From Oscillospiraceae bacterium (GTDB taxonomy: Bacteria > Bacillota > Clostridia > Saccharofermentanales > Saccharofermentanaceae), in assembly GCA_902803695.1 (NCBI GenBank), contig CADCQX010000419.1:1-19733 (forward strand): a DNA stretch of 19,733 nt. Direction: 5' to 3'. Shown one piece after another: positions 8,200 to 14,598 of the stretch. The notes beneath the pieces were generated by a model, which saw only the letters and a list, made by a program, of their open reading frames with translations, was not told where the DNA came from and searched no databases. Both the position numbers and the translations under genes were made by a program. Numbering within the stretch: position 1 is the stretch's first letter; every line of letters starts with the position of its first letter.

Positions 8200-8311
8200 C
8201 CTCCCTTTGAAGTTTTCTTCATTTTAACATATTGGCTGACTTAGACCGCCTATTATTCTTATCGAAAACAATATAAGCCGCCCTTTCTACTCTGCGTATC
8301 AAGGCAGGTAG

Positions 8312-8320
8312 TGGTATAAT
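8312..8320 (+). promoter_or_regulatory. Extended -10 promoter of the response regulator / ABC module
   Basis: TGG-TATAAT is a full extended -10 element, 41 nt before the ATG at 8362; no good -35 is present at 17 nt, as is common for extended -10 promoters. It lies in the 288-bp divergent space shared with the MFS leader. Confidence 0.65.
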
Positions 8321-8361
8321 TGTCTCGTGTTTGAGAAAACTTTCTTAATGGGGTTAGGAAT

Positions 8362-9027
8362 ATGATACTTATTATTGAAGATGATCCGACCATCAATTCA
8401 TTATTGTGCGGAATCTTAAGTAAGAGCGGCTATGAGACCGAGAGTGCCACGGATGGGCTTACAGGTCTTCATAAGGCCATGGATAATGACTTCGATCTCA
8501 TCCTCATGGATCTGATGCTTCCGATGAAGAGTGGCGAAGAGATCTTAAGGGAACTTCGTACAAAGAAGAAGACACCCGTAATCGTTTTATCTGCAAAGAG
8601 CGACGTACATAACAGGATCGAGCTTTTAAGACTCGGTGCTGATGACTATATCTGCAAGCCGTTCGATATCGATGAGGTCACTTTACGTATCGAGGCAGTG
8701 CTGCGCCGCGTGGAAGATAAGAAAGAGACCAACGATCTCACTTATAAAGAAATGAAGATAGACAGGGATTCCAAGCGTGTTTATATCGGCGATAATGAGC
8801 TCGTCTGCACTGCTATGGAATATTCCATCCTGGAGCTGATGCTCACTAATCCCAATAAGATATTTTCGAAAAGAAACCTGTTCGAGAGCGTAACGGGCGA
8901 AGACTATATAAGCGAAGAAAACACGATGAACGTCCATATGAGCAATCTTCGCAAGAAGATCGCGAAGCTCACGGACGAGCCATATATCGATACCGTATAC
9001 GGTATGGGCTACAGATTGTCGAATTAA
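8362..9027 (+). CDS. OmpR/PhoB-family response regulator
   Basis: A 221-aa cytoplasmic transcription factor. The receiver domain (1-about 118) shows the acidic pocket E6-D7-D8, phosphoacceptor Asp50 (LILMDLMLP), Ser77 and Lys99 (ICKP). The C-terminal winged helix (about 127-221) has the typical SKRNLFESV, NTMNVHMSNLRKKI and TVYGMGYRL segments. It is the first gene of a run with an ABC ATPase, permease and histidine kinase, so the kinase at 10735 is the likely partner and the transporter the likely target. Similar sets sense bacitracin or lantibiotics and induce their own detoxifying transporter. Spacing to the ATPase gene is 79 nt, so part of the regulation may act there. Confidence 0.93.
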   Translation: MILIIEDDPTINSLLCGILSKSGYETESATDGLTGLHKAMDNDFDLILMDLMLPMKSGEEILRELRTKKKTPVIVLSAKSDVHNRIELLRLGADDYICKPFDIDEVTLRIEAVLRRVEDKKETNDLTYKEMKIDRDSKRVYIGDNELVCTAMEYSILELMLTNPNKIFSKRNLFESVTGEDYISEENTMNVHMSNLRKKIAKLTDEPYIDTVYGMGYRLSN

Positions 9028-9106
9028 GAATTTCTTTAGGATTGATGAATAATTCCCTTAAGGTGCATCGGTAAAGTATTGTCAGAACGAAAGGAGAGCA
9101 AAAGAA

Positions 9107-10027
9107 ATGGAAAAAACAATTTTGCAAACTAACGCCCTGACAAAACAGTATGGAAAGATCAAGGCACTCGATAACGTAAATATCGAACTTAAGGAAAAGC
9201 ACATCTACGGTTTCATCGGCCGTAACGGCGCAGGTAAGAGTACATTCATGAAGATCCTGACCGGCCTTTCCTATCAGACATCCGGTGAGTTCTCACTGAT
9301 GGGGGAAGATTCCGAGAAGGGACTTCGAGAAGCAAGAAAATCCGTAGGATCCATGATCGAGCATCCGGCTATCTACCCTTGGTACAGCGTAAGAAGAAAT
9401 GTCGAACTCAAAAGACAGCTGGTCGGAAATCCTGACCCCAAGGCAACAGACGACGTCCTGGAACTCGTAGACCTCAAGAAGTCAGAGAAAAGAAGAGCAG
9501 GTACCCTCTCCATGGGTATGAAGCAGCGCCTGGGTATCGCCATGGCACTCGTCGGAAATCCGAAGCTCCTGGTACTTGATGAACCTATCAACGGACTTGA
9601 TCCTCAGAATATTGTTTCTCTTCGAAAACTCCTTAAGAAGCTCAACGAAGAAAAAGACATTACGATATTCATCTCGAGCCACATCTTAAACGAACTATAT
9701 CTCCTGGCAACTGATTACATAATCATCAATAACGGCAGGATAGTTGATACATCTACTCACGAAGAACTGGAAGAGAAGTGCAAGAAGTTTATCTGCCTTA
9801 AGACGGACAGTGTCCCTACTGCAGTTACGGTTCTTGATACGCTCATGGATACCGATTCGTACAAAGTCATCTCAGACGATACGATCAGGATCTTCAAGAA
9901 TTCCTCAGAGTCCGAGCCTATCGCGAAGGCACTGATGGAAAACGGCGTAATGATAAAGGAATTTTCTTTCAAGGAACAGTCACTCGAAGACTACTTCATG
10001 CATATCACAGGAGGTGAGCAGAAATGA
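9107..10027 (+). CDS. ABC transporter ATPase, bacitracin/lantibiotic-immunity (BcrA-like) type
   Basis: A 306-aa ATPase with Walker A GRNGAGKST (38-46), signature LSMGM (134-138), Walker B LLVLDEP (154-160) and switch His192. The segment IEHPAIYPWYSVRRNV and the roughly 90-residue C-terminal extension are typical of the BcrA/LanF-like group that exports or expels membrane-active peptides. The signature has SMGM in place of SGGQ, which is normal for this group. AAGGAG precedes the ATG by 10 nt. Its stop overlaps the permease start (ATGA), so the two subunits are translationally coupled. The real substrate is unknown; no peptide biosynthesis genes are present, which favours self-protection against foreign compounds. 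Confidence 0.92.
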   Translation: MEKTILQTNALTKQYGKIKALDNVNIELKEKHIYGFIGRNGAGKSTFMKILTGLSYQTSGEFSLMGEDSEKGLREARKSVGSMIEHPAIYPWYSVRRNVELKRQLVGNPDPKATDDVLELVDLKKSEKRRAGTLSMGMKQRLGIAMALVGNPKLLVLDEPINGLDPQNIVSLRKLLKKLNEEKDITIFISSHILNELYLLATDYIIINNGRIVDTSTHEELEEKCKKFICLKTDSVPTAVTVLDTLMDTDSYKVISDDTIRIFKNSSESEPIAKALMENGVMIKEFSFKEQSLEDYFMHITGGEQK

Positions 10028-10725
10028 TCAATCAGATTAAGGTAGAAACATTTAAATTCGCACGTTCAGTATTCTTTTGGCTGGCAATGCTCTTTAATGT
10101 CGGCGTAGGTATCTATTCAGGTGTAAGACTCAACATAGACAGACATGTTACAGACACGATGATCCCGTTCAACGAGTATCTTCCTGACCTGTCATTCGTA
10201 TTCATGTTCGCACTTTTCACATCATGGTTCATCGGTTCCGCATTCAGCAACAGGACCATCCATCACGAGATCTCATCCGGTCATTCCAGATTCTCCATCA
10301 TCATGTCGAGATTCCTTCCGGTCATCATCTCTGGTGTATTGTTCCAGACAGCATTCGTTGCTTCATCCGTTATCTCACTCGGCATCGGTGTAGGATTTGA
10401 TTCATTCGCACTTACTTCAGATCATCTCCTCTGGATCGGCACCATCTTACTTCAGCTCATCGCTTTGGAGTGCCTTTTCATCTTCATCAGTTTCCTGAGC
10501 TGCAACCTCTATGTCGGACTCATCGCTTCAACGATCTCCGCATTCTCTCTGATAAATATCTTCAGAAACATCTTCAAGGATGCAAGATGGTATCAGGTAT
10601 CTTTCCTGCACTTCGCTGAGACAACAGATCACGCTGAGCTCATGAAGTGCTCGATCGTAGCAGTTGTAAGCATCATCGTACTGACAACACTTACATATCT
10701 CGTCTTCCGTAAAAGGGAGATCTAA
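10024..10725 (+). CDS. ABC-2 type permease, partner of the upstream ATPase
   Basis: A 233-aa integral membrane protein with about six hydrophobic segments, starting MINQIKVETFKFARSVFFW, the usual amphipathic entry into TM1 of this family. AGGAGGTGA (10011-10019) lies inside the end of the ATPase gene and is the strongest ribosome binding site in the window. Only one permease gene is present, as in bacitracin-type BcrAB systems; lantibiotic LanFEG systems usually have two. It presumably works as a homodimer with two ATPase subunits. AAGGAGG before the kinase gene begins within its stop codon region. Confidence 0.85.
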   Translation: MINQIKVETFKFARSVFFWLAMLFNVGVGIYSGVRLNIDRHVTDTMIPFNEYLPDLSFVFMFALFTSWFIGSAFSNRTIHHEISSGHSRFSIIMSRFLPVIISGVLFQTAFVASSVISLGIGVGFDSFALTSDHLLWIGTILLQLIALECLFIFISFLSCNLYVGLIASTISAFSLINIFRNIFKDARWYQVSFLHFAETTDHAELMKCSIVAVVSIIVLTTLTYLVFRKREI

Positions 10726-10734
10726 GGAGGAAGC

Positions 10735-11613
10735 ATGGAATATTTGATAATAGGAATACTCATAATCATAGTGTTGATCCTACTGATCAAATTGATCCTG
10801 CTCAAAAAAGAAATGAGAAGAGCAACGGCCCGTTTGTCCAAAGACGACAACCGGGCGTTGTCCGTTGATGCCGTAGATACAGATCTGGGAAAGCTGATCG
10901 CAGAAGTAAACAGGACTTACGAACGCACCCTGGAGATAAGAAACGAATCCGCCAAGGGTGAGAAGGCCTTAAGAAGTTCCATCTCCATGATCTCACATGA
11001 CATGAAGACTCCCCTGACATCCATCATCGGTTATCTTCAGCTCGCTCGAAAAAGCGAAGGCGAAGAAGCACAGAAGAACATTGACATCGCCCTGGAACGT
11101 GCCAAGTATCTGAATGAACTGGTAAACGACTTTTTCGAGGTGTCCCTTATAGATACGGATAAGTATGTCCAGGAACTCGAGACTTTGAATGTATGTGAGC
11201 TCATCTTGGAAGAAGTATTTGCATTGTCTCCAAGCTTCGACAAAAAAGGTATCGTTCCGAAGTTCGATAATTCGGAAGACGTTATCAAGATCACGACTGA
11301 CCGAAAGATGATCAAGAGGATCATCCAGAATCTCCTGTCGAACTGTATCAAGTATTCCGAGAAAAGAGCCGATCTGTCTGTTGCACAGGAAGGCGATAAC
11401 ATAAGGATAAAAGTCATCAGTAATTCGAGTAAGAAGATCGATACGGACAAGATGTTCGACAAGTTCTACCGCGAGGATGAATCGAGGACCGGCGAAGGCA
11501 GCGGACTCGGAATGTATATCTGCAAGAAGTTCGCGGAGCGCCTCGGCGGTGACATCTACGCAGAGCAGGTCGATAACGAACTTACGGTCAATCTTATATT
11601 GCCCAACAGATAA
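10735..11613 (+). CDS. Minimal sensor histidine kinase with one TM segment
   Basis: A 292-aa kinase with a single N-terminal membrane helix (about 3-23) and essentially no extracellular part. A short linker leads to the H-box SHDMKTPLT with His88, the N-box QNLLSN (Asn199, Asn203) and the glycine box GEGSGLGM (253-260). The usual DxGxG motif of the ATP lid is replaced by ISNSSKKID (about 228-236), a divergence also seen in some peptide-sensing kinases. With no sensory domain it probably reads the state of the neighbouring transporter or the membrane. It is the last gene of the four-gene module and the likely partner of the regulator at 8362. Confidence 0.9.
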   Translation: MEYLIIGILIIIVLILLIKLILLKKEMRRATARLSKDDNRALSVDAVDTDLGKLIAEVNRTYERTLEIRNESAKGEKALRSSISMISHDMKTPLTSIIGYLQLARKSEGEEAQKNIDIALERAKYLNELVNDFFEVSLIDTDKYVQELETLNVCELILEEVFALSPSFDKKGIVPKFDNSEDVIKITTDRKMIKRIIQNLLSNCIKYSEKRADLSVAQEGDNIRIKVISNSSKKIDTDKMFDKFYREDESRTGEGSGLGMYICKKFAERLGGDIYAEQVDNELTVNLILPNR

Positions 11614-11629
11614 TGTTTTCCGCTATAAT
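11599..11629 (+). promoter_or_regulatory. Possible promoter of the DinB-like gene
   Basis: A perfect TATAAT (11624-11629) lies 34 nt before the ATG at 11664. A weak TTGCCC (11599-11604) sits at a long 19-nt spacing. It suggests the DinB-like gene has its own transcription and is not only read through from the kinase. Confidence 0.5.
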
Positions 11630-11663
11630 GTTAAGAAAATAGCATTGTAAGGCGGATAAACAT

Positions 11664-12188
11664 ATGAATGAGTTATGTAAGATAATCAAAGAGACAACTG
11701 TTCCTAATTTTCTTAATATAAGGACATCCATCAAGTCTTATGACAGAGATGCGATCTGTTATGGTGCACCGTGTTGGAGATGGGTCTATCACGCACTTCA
11801 TTCCGCGGACAAATGGTTCATCAATCCGTTTGATTATGAGGAGCCTTCTTTCCATGTTGAAGGACTGGACGATCCTGAGAAACCGTGCTCCGTGGTACTT
11901 ACTGATGAGCAGCTTCTGGAATATCTCGATAAGATCGAGAAGAAGACTTATGACTATCTCGATTCGCTTACGGATGAGATGCTTTATGAGAAGCCTGATA
12001 AGTGCAGATATACGAGGATGGAACTGATCTTAAGACAGTTCAGGCATATCTCGTTTCACACGGGAGTTTTAAACGGTCAGACAATGCTTAATACCGGCAA
12101 GTTCCCTATGTGGGTCTCCGAGACTTCAAAGTATGTGGATGACGGGGAATTCTTCGGAAGATACAGAAAAGGGAAAGTCCAGTTATAA
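11664..12188 (+). CDS. DinB-like superfamily protein
   Basis: A 174-aa cytoplasmic protein resembling the DinB/YfiT four-helix-bundle superfamily. The pattern RWVYHALHSADKWFINP near the start and RQFRHISFHTGVLNGQ near residue 124 supply the His residues (His43, His128, His132) that usually bind a divalent metal. Members with known activity are thiol-dependent transferases or hydrolases, some using bacillithiol; whether this one does is not known. AAGGCGG precedes the ATG. It follows the kinase by 50 nt in the same direction and faces the lipoprotein gene at 12205 with only 16 nt between stops and no clear terminator. Confidence 0.75.
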   Translation: MNELCKIIKETTVPNFLNIRTSIKSYDRDAICYGAPCWRWVYHALHSADKWFINPFDYEEPSFHVEGLDDPEKPCSVVLTDEQLLEYLDKIEKKTYDYLDSLTDEMLYEKPDKCRYTRMELILRQFRHISFHTGVLNGQTMLNTGKFPMWVSETSKYVDDGEFFGRYRKGKVQL

Positions 12189-12204
12189 GAACCTTCCCTG
12201 AAGA

Positions 12205-12606
12205 TTATTTGATCTCGAATTCCAGTTTGCCGTTCTCGACTTCACCGTCAGTCTCGATGATGATATATGTCGTACCCTTTTCCAAAGGCTCACTCTTGTC
12301 ATCGACTTCCTCACCTGACTCGAGCGAGAAAAGATCTGTCATTGTTCCGCCATTATCGCAGTAGACTTTTATCGTCCCGTCTTCGATTTCGCCTTTATAT
12401 CTGATGCACTCGTCATCATCACTCTTCATCTTGAATACGTATTTTCCGCTTAACTTATAGAAACTTAAGGAACCCGAATCGGAATCACCTGTCCGGACCA
12501 GAGCCACCGCTTTGAAATGTGATACATGGGATGAATCGCAGCCCGGCAGCATCAGGCAGATCAGGAGCATGGAAATTATCAATAAACACGGTCTGAACTT
12601 ACGCAT
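12205..12606 (-). CDS. Small predicted lipoprotein
   Basis: A 133-aa protein with a lipoprotein signal peptide: MRKFRP, hydrophobic stretch 8-20, lipobox MLPGC with Cys23. The mature domain of about 110 residues is beta-rich and strongly acidic (DDDE, ESGEEVDD); I do not recognise a family. GGAGG lies 9 nt before the ATG. It lies downstream of the histidine kinase operon on the same strand, after a 106-nt gap that contains a notable direct repeat and a possible promoter, so it may be a member of that regulator's regulon. Function unknown. Confidence 0.78.
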   Translation of the reverse strand: MRKFRPCLLIISMLLICLMLPGCDSSHVSHFKAVALVRTGDSDSGSLSFYKLSGKYVFKMKSDDDECIRYKGEIEDGTIKVYCDNGGTMTDLFSLESGEEVDDKSEPLEKGTTYIIIETDGEVENGKLEFEIK

Positions 12607-12639
12607 GGAATAAAACCTCCGTTCCTTATTCTCACCCGT

Positions 12640-12708
12640 ATGATATCGCTGCGTGAATTAAGTCTGTAGTGACCCGGGTCATGTTTGGAAGTGACCGTGG
12701 TCATGTTT
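12640..12708 (-). promoter_or_regulatory. Tandem operator-like direct repeat upstream of the small lipoprotein gene
   Basis: Two 19-bp copies, AGTGACCCGGGTCATGTTT (12668-12686) and AGTGACCGTGGTCATGTTT (12690-12708), repeat with a period of 22 bp, two helical turns. Each holds a TGACC..GGTCA palindrome. On the minus strand a possible -10 TATCAT (12645-12640) follows, with a -35 position at 12668-12663 touching the inner copy. This is the layout of an activator site; no T run supports a terminator. Confidence 0.6.
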
Positions 12709-12712
12709 TAGA

Positions 12713-13861
12713 TCAGACTTTGCGGATCAGAAGTTCAACGACAAAACCGTTGTCGTTATAGTAGTTCATGCCGCCGCCCTGCTTTTCCATATAAAACTTA
12801 ACGAGGAAGAGGCCTAAGCCGTAGCCACTCTTGTCCTCCGCATTCTTTCCTCTGGCGAATTTCTCCACGATGATGGGGATATCCTCTTCGCTGACACCGG
12901 GACCGAAGTCCCTGATCTTAACCTTGATAAAACGGCTCTTGGAACCGTCGTTATTCTGCATATCTTCGGTCTCCGAGAAACTGACATTGATGTCTGTTCC
13001 CGCGTACTTATTGGAGTTACTTATAATGTTGTCAATGACCTGCTTCATGCGAAGCTTGTCGATATATAAAAGACAAGGCTGGATATGATTCTCGAATACG
13101 ATATTCGCGTAGTCTTTGGAGCTCTCAAAGAACTCTTCAATAACAGAAGACTCCACTTCCTTCGGATTAACCTTTATCTCATCAAGTTCATCTTCGGAAG
13201 CCTTGAAAACATTATCCACCAGCTCATTGATGACATCAGATTTATCCTTGATATAACCTATCTTCTCGATCATGTCCTCGGCATCTTTTACCTCATCGGC
13301 AGTACCGTTTTTAAGCTTCATCCTGTATTTCATATCCAGGACTTCGCAGGTGGCACCGATGGTCGCGACCGGAGTCTTAAGGTCATGGCTTAGTTCGGCA
13401 ACCATGTCGCGTTTTGCTTTCTGGGCTTCCATCTCGCTGTCTTTGGAACGTTTGAGTTCCTCGCGCATCATGTCGAAGCTCTCGGTAAAATTTCCGAAGA
13501 GATTGTTTTTACGAATAGGAAGAGAGACATCCAGGTTGCCTTTGGCGATCTCTGAAGCATACTGCTCCATCTCCTGAACAGGCTTTACCTGGAAATGCCA
13601 GATAAGCCATATGAGGACGTAGCCAGAAAGGAGGATGATGCCCCAGAAGACAAGGACAGCGATAAATAGCTGTGTCCTTCCCTGATCGAAACTGTTCTTA
13701 ACGACGTCTATGATCTTCTTATAATATTCGAGTTCCTGATCTGTGTAGGAATCGGGATTTACGACGATCAAGGAAGCCCTGGTGTAGATTGCCAGGAACA
13801 CTCCCAGAGCGGCCAGCATGAAGGCCGTGAATATGATCGCCGTGTTTCTTATGGTCTTCAT
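12713..13861 (-). CDS. Sensor histidine kinase with HAMP domain
   Basis: A 382-aa membrane kinase. TM1 (about 8-27) and TM2 (about 66-88) enclose a short extracellular loop of about 40 residues. A HAMP-type linker (about 90-145, VKPVQEMEQYASEIAKGNLD) leads to the H-box AELSHDLKTPVA with His159. The ATPase domain shows N-box Asn278 (IDNIISNSNKY), DFGPG (318-322) and GYGLGL (346-351), so all catalytic motifs are present. The ATG overlaps the stop of the response regulator (ATGA), which indicates translational coupling and a cognate pair. It is the last gene of the ABC/FtsX operon. The small loop suggests a cell-envelope stress or peptide cue, possibly via the transporter. Confidence 0.93.
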   Translation of the reverse strand: MKTIRNTAIIFTAFMLAALGVFLAIYTRASLIVVNPDSYTDQELEYYKKIIDVVKNSFDQGRTQLFIAVLVFWGIILLSGYVLIWLIWHFQVKPVQEMEQYASEIAKGNLDVSLPIRKNNLFGNFTESFDMMREELKRSKDSEMEAQKAKRDMVAELSHDLKTPVATIGATCEVLDMKYRMKLKNGTADEVKDAEDMIEKIGYIKDKSDVINELVDNVFKASEDELDEIKVNPKEVESSVIEEFFESSKDYANIVFENHIQPCLLYIDKLRMKQVIDNIISNSNKYAGTDINVSFSETEDMQNNDGSKSRFIKVKIRDFGPGVSEEDIPIIVEKFARGKNAEDKSGYGLGLFLVKFYMEKQGGGMNYYNDNGFVVELLIRKV

Positions 13862-14550
13862 AGTTCGAGTATGTAGCCCGTGCCCCAGACGGTCTTGATA
13901 AGTTCAGGATCGTTGGGATCTTTCTCGAGTTTCTCGCGAAGTTTTCGAATATGAACATTAAGAGTGCCGTCACCGTAAAAGGAATCACCCCATACTTCTT
14001 CGAAGAGCTGCTCCTTGGTAACGATAGTATTCTTATGGTCGTACAGGGTCTTAAGGAGAGCGAACTCCTTGGCCTTGAGAGTTATCCTCTCGCCGTTTCT
14101 AATGACGGACATGGTGGAAGGATCGAGCTTAAACGCCTCGTTACTGTCAACGGATTCAACCTTATCAGGAACTGCGTTCTTGAGCTGCTCAGCCCTTTTA
14201 AGATTGACCTTTACCTTGGCAAGAAGGACCGATAGAGAGTACGGTTTCTTAACGTAGTCATCGCCTCCGATATTGAGTGCGATAAGAACATCATCGTCGC
14301 TTTGTCTGGCACTGATAAATACGATCGGGAGCTTATAGTATTCTCTGATCTTTTTGCAGACATCGAAGCCCGTACCTTTTCCAAGATTGATATCCAGAAG
14401 GATAACGTCGGCCGTGTTCTCCTCCAAAAAGGCGTAACAGGACGCAGCACTTGTTACGTACTGCGTCCTGACATCGAACATCTCAAAATATTCGGCCGTC
14501 ATCTTGGCCAACTCTGCCTCATCATCAACTATAAGACAATCGTAATGCAT
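13858..14550 (-). CDS. OmpR/PhoB-family response regulator
   Basis: A 230-aa regulator. Receiver domain: D9-D10 pocket, phosphoacceptor Asp53 (VILLDINLG), Ser80 and Lys102 (VKKP). C-terminal winged helix: LKAKEFALLKTLYDH, TKEQLFEEVWGD, TLNVHIRKLREKLE and TVWGTGYIL. GGAGG lies about 10 nt before the ATG, and 48 nt separate it from the permease gene. Its likely DNA target is the array of CTTAA boxes at the promoter of its own operon (17870-17910), given that OmpR-type regulators bind direct repeats with about 11-bp spacing; this is inference. Confidence 0.93.
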   Translation of the reverse strand: MHYDCLIVDDEAELAKMTAEYFEMFDVRTQYVTSAASCYAFLEENTADVILLDINLGKGTGFDVCKKIREYYKLPIVFISARQSDDDVLIALNIGGDDYVKKPYSLSVLLAKVKVNLKRAEQLKNAVPDKVESVDSNEAFKLDPSTMSVIRNGERITLKAKEFALLKTLYDHKNTIVTKEQLFEEVWGDSFYGDGTLNVHIRKLREKLEKDPNDPELIKTVWGTGYILEL

Positions 14551-14598
14551 GTTCTATAAGCCCTCCGTGATGCTTACATCTTAGCACAAAACTTGAAG

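Noticed and set aside
12189..12204. Terminator between the convergent DinB-like and lipoprotein genes
   Set aside because: Only a 6-bp AGGGAA/TTCCCT pairing with a long loop and no T run could be found.
12668..12708. Direct repeats read as a terminator of the histidine kinase gene
   Set aside because: The hairpins possible here are short (5-6 bp) and no T run follows on the minus strand. The exact 22-bp periodicity fits protein binding better.
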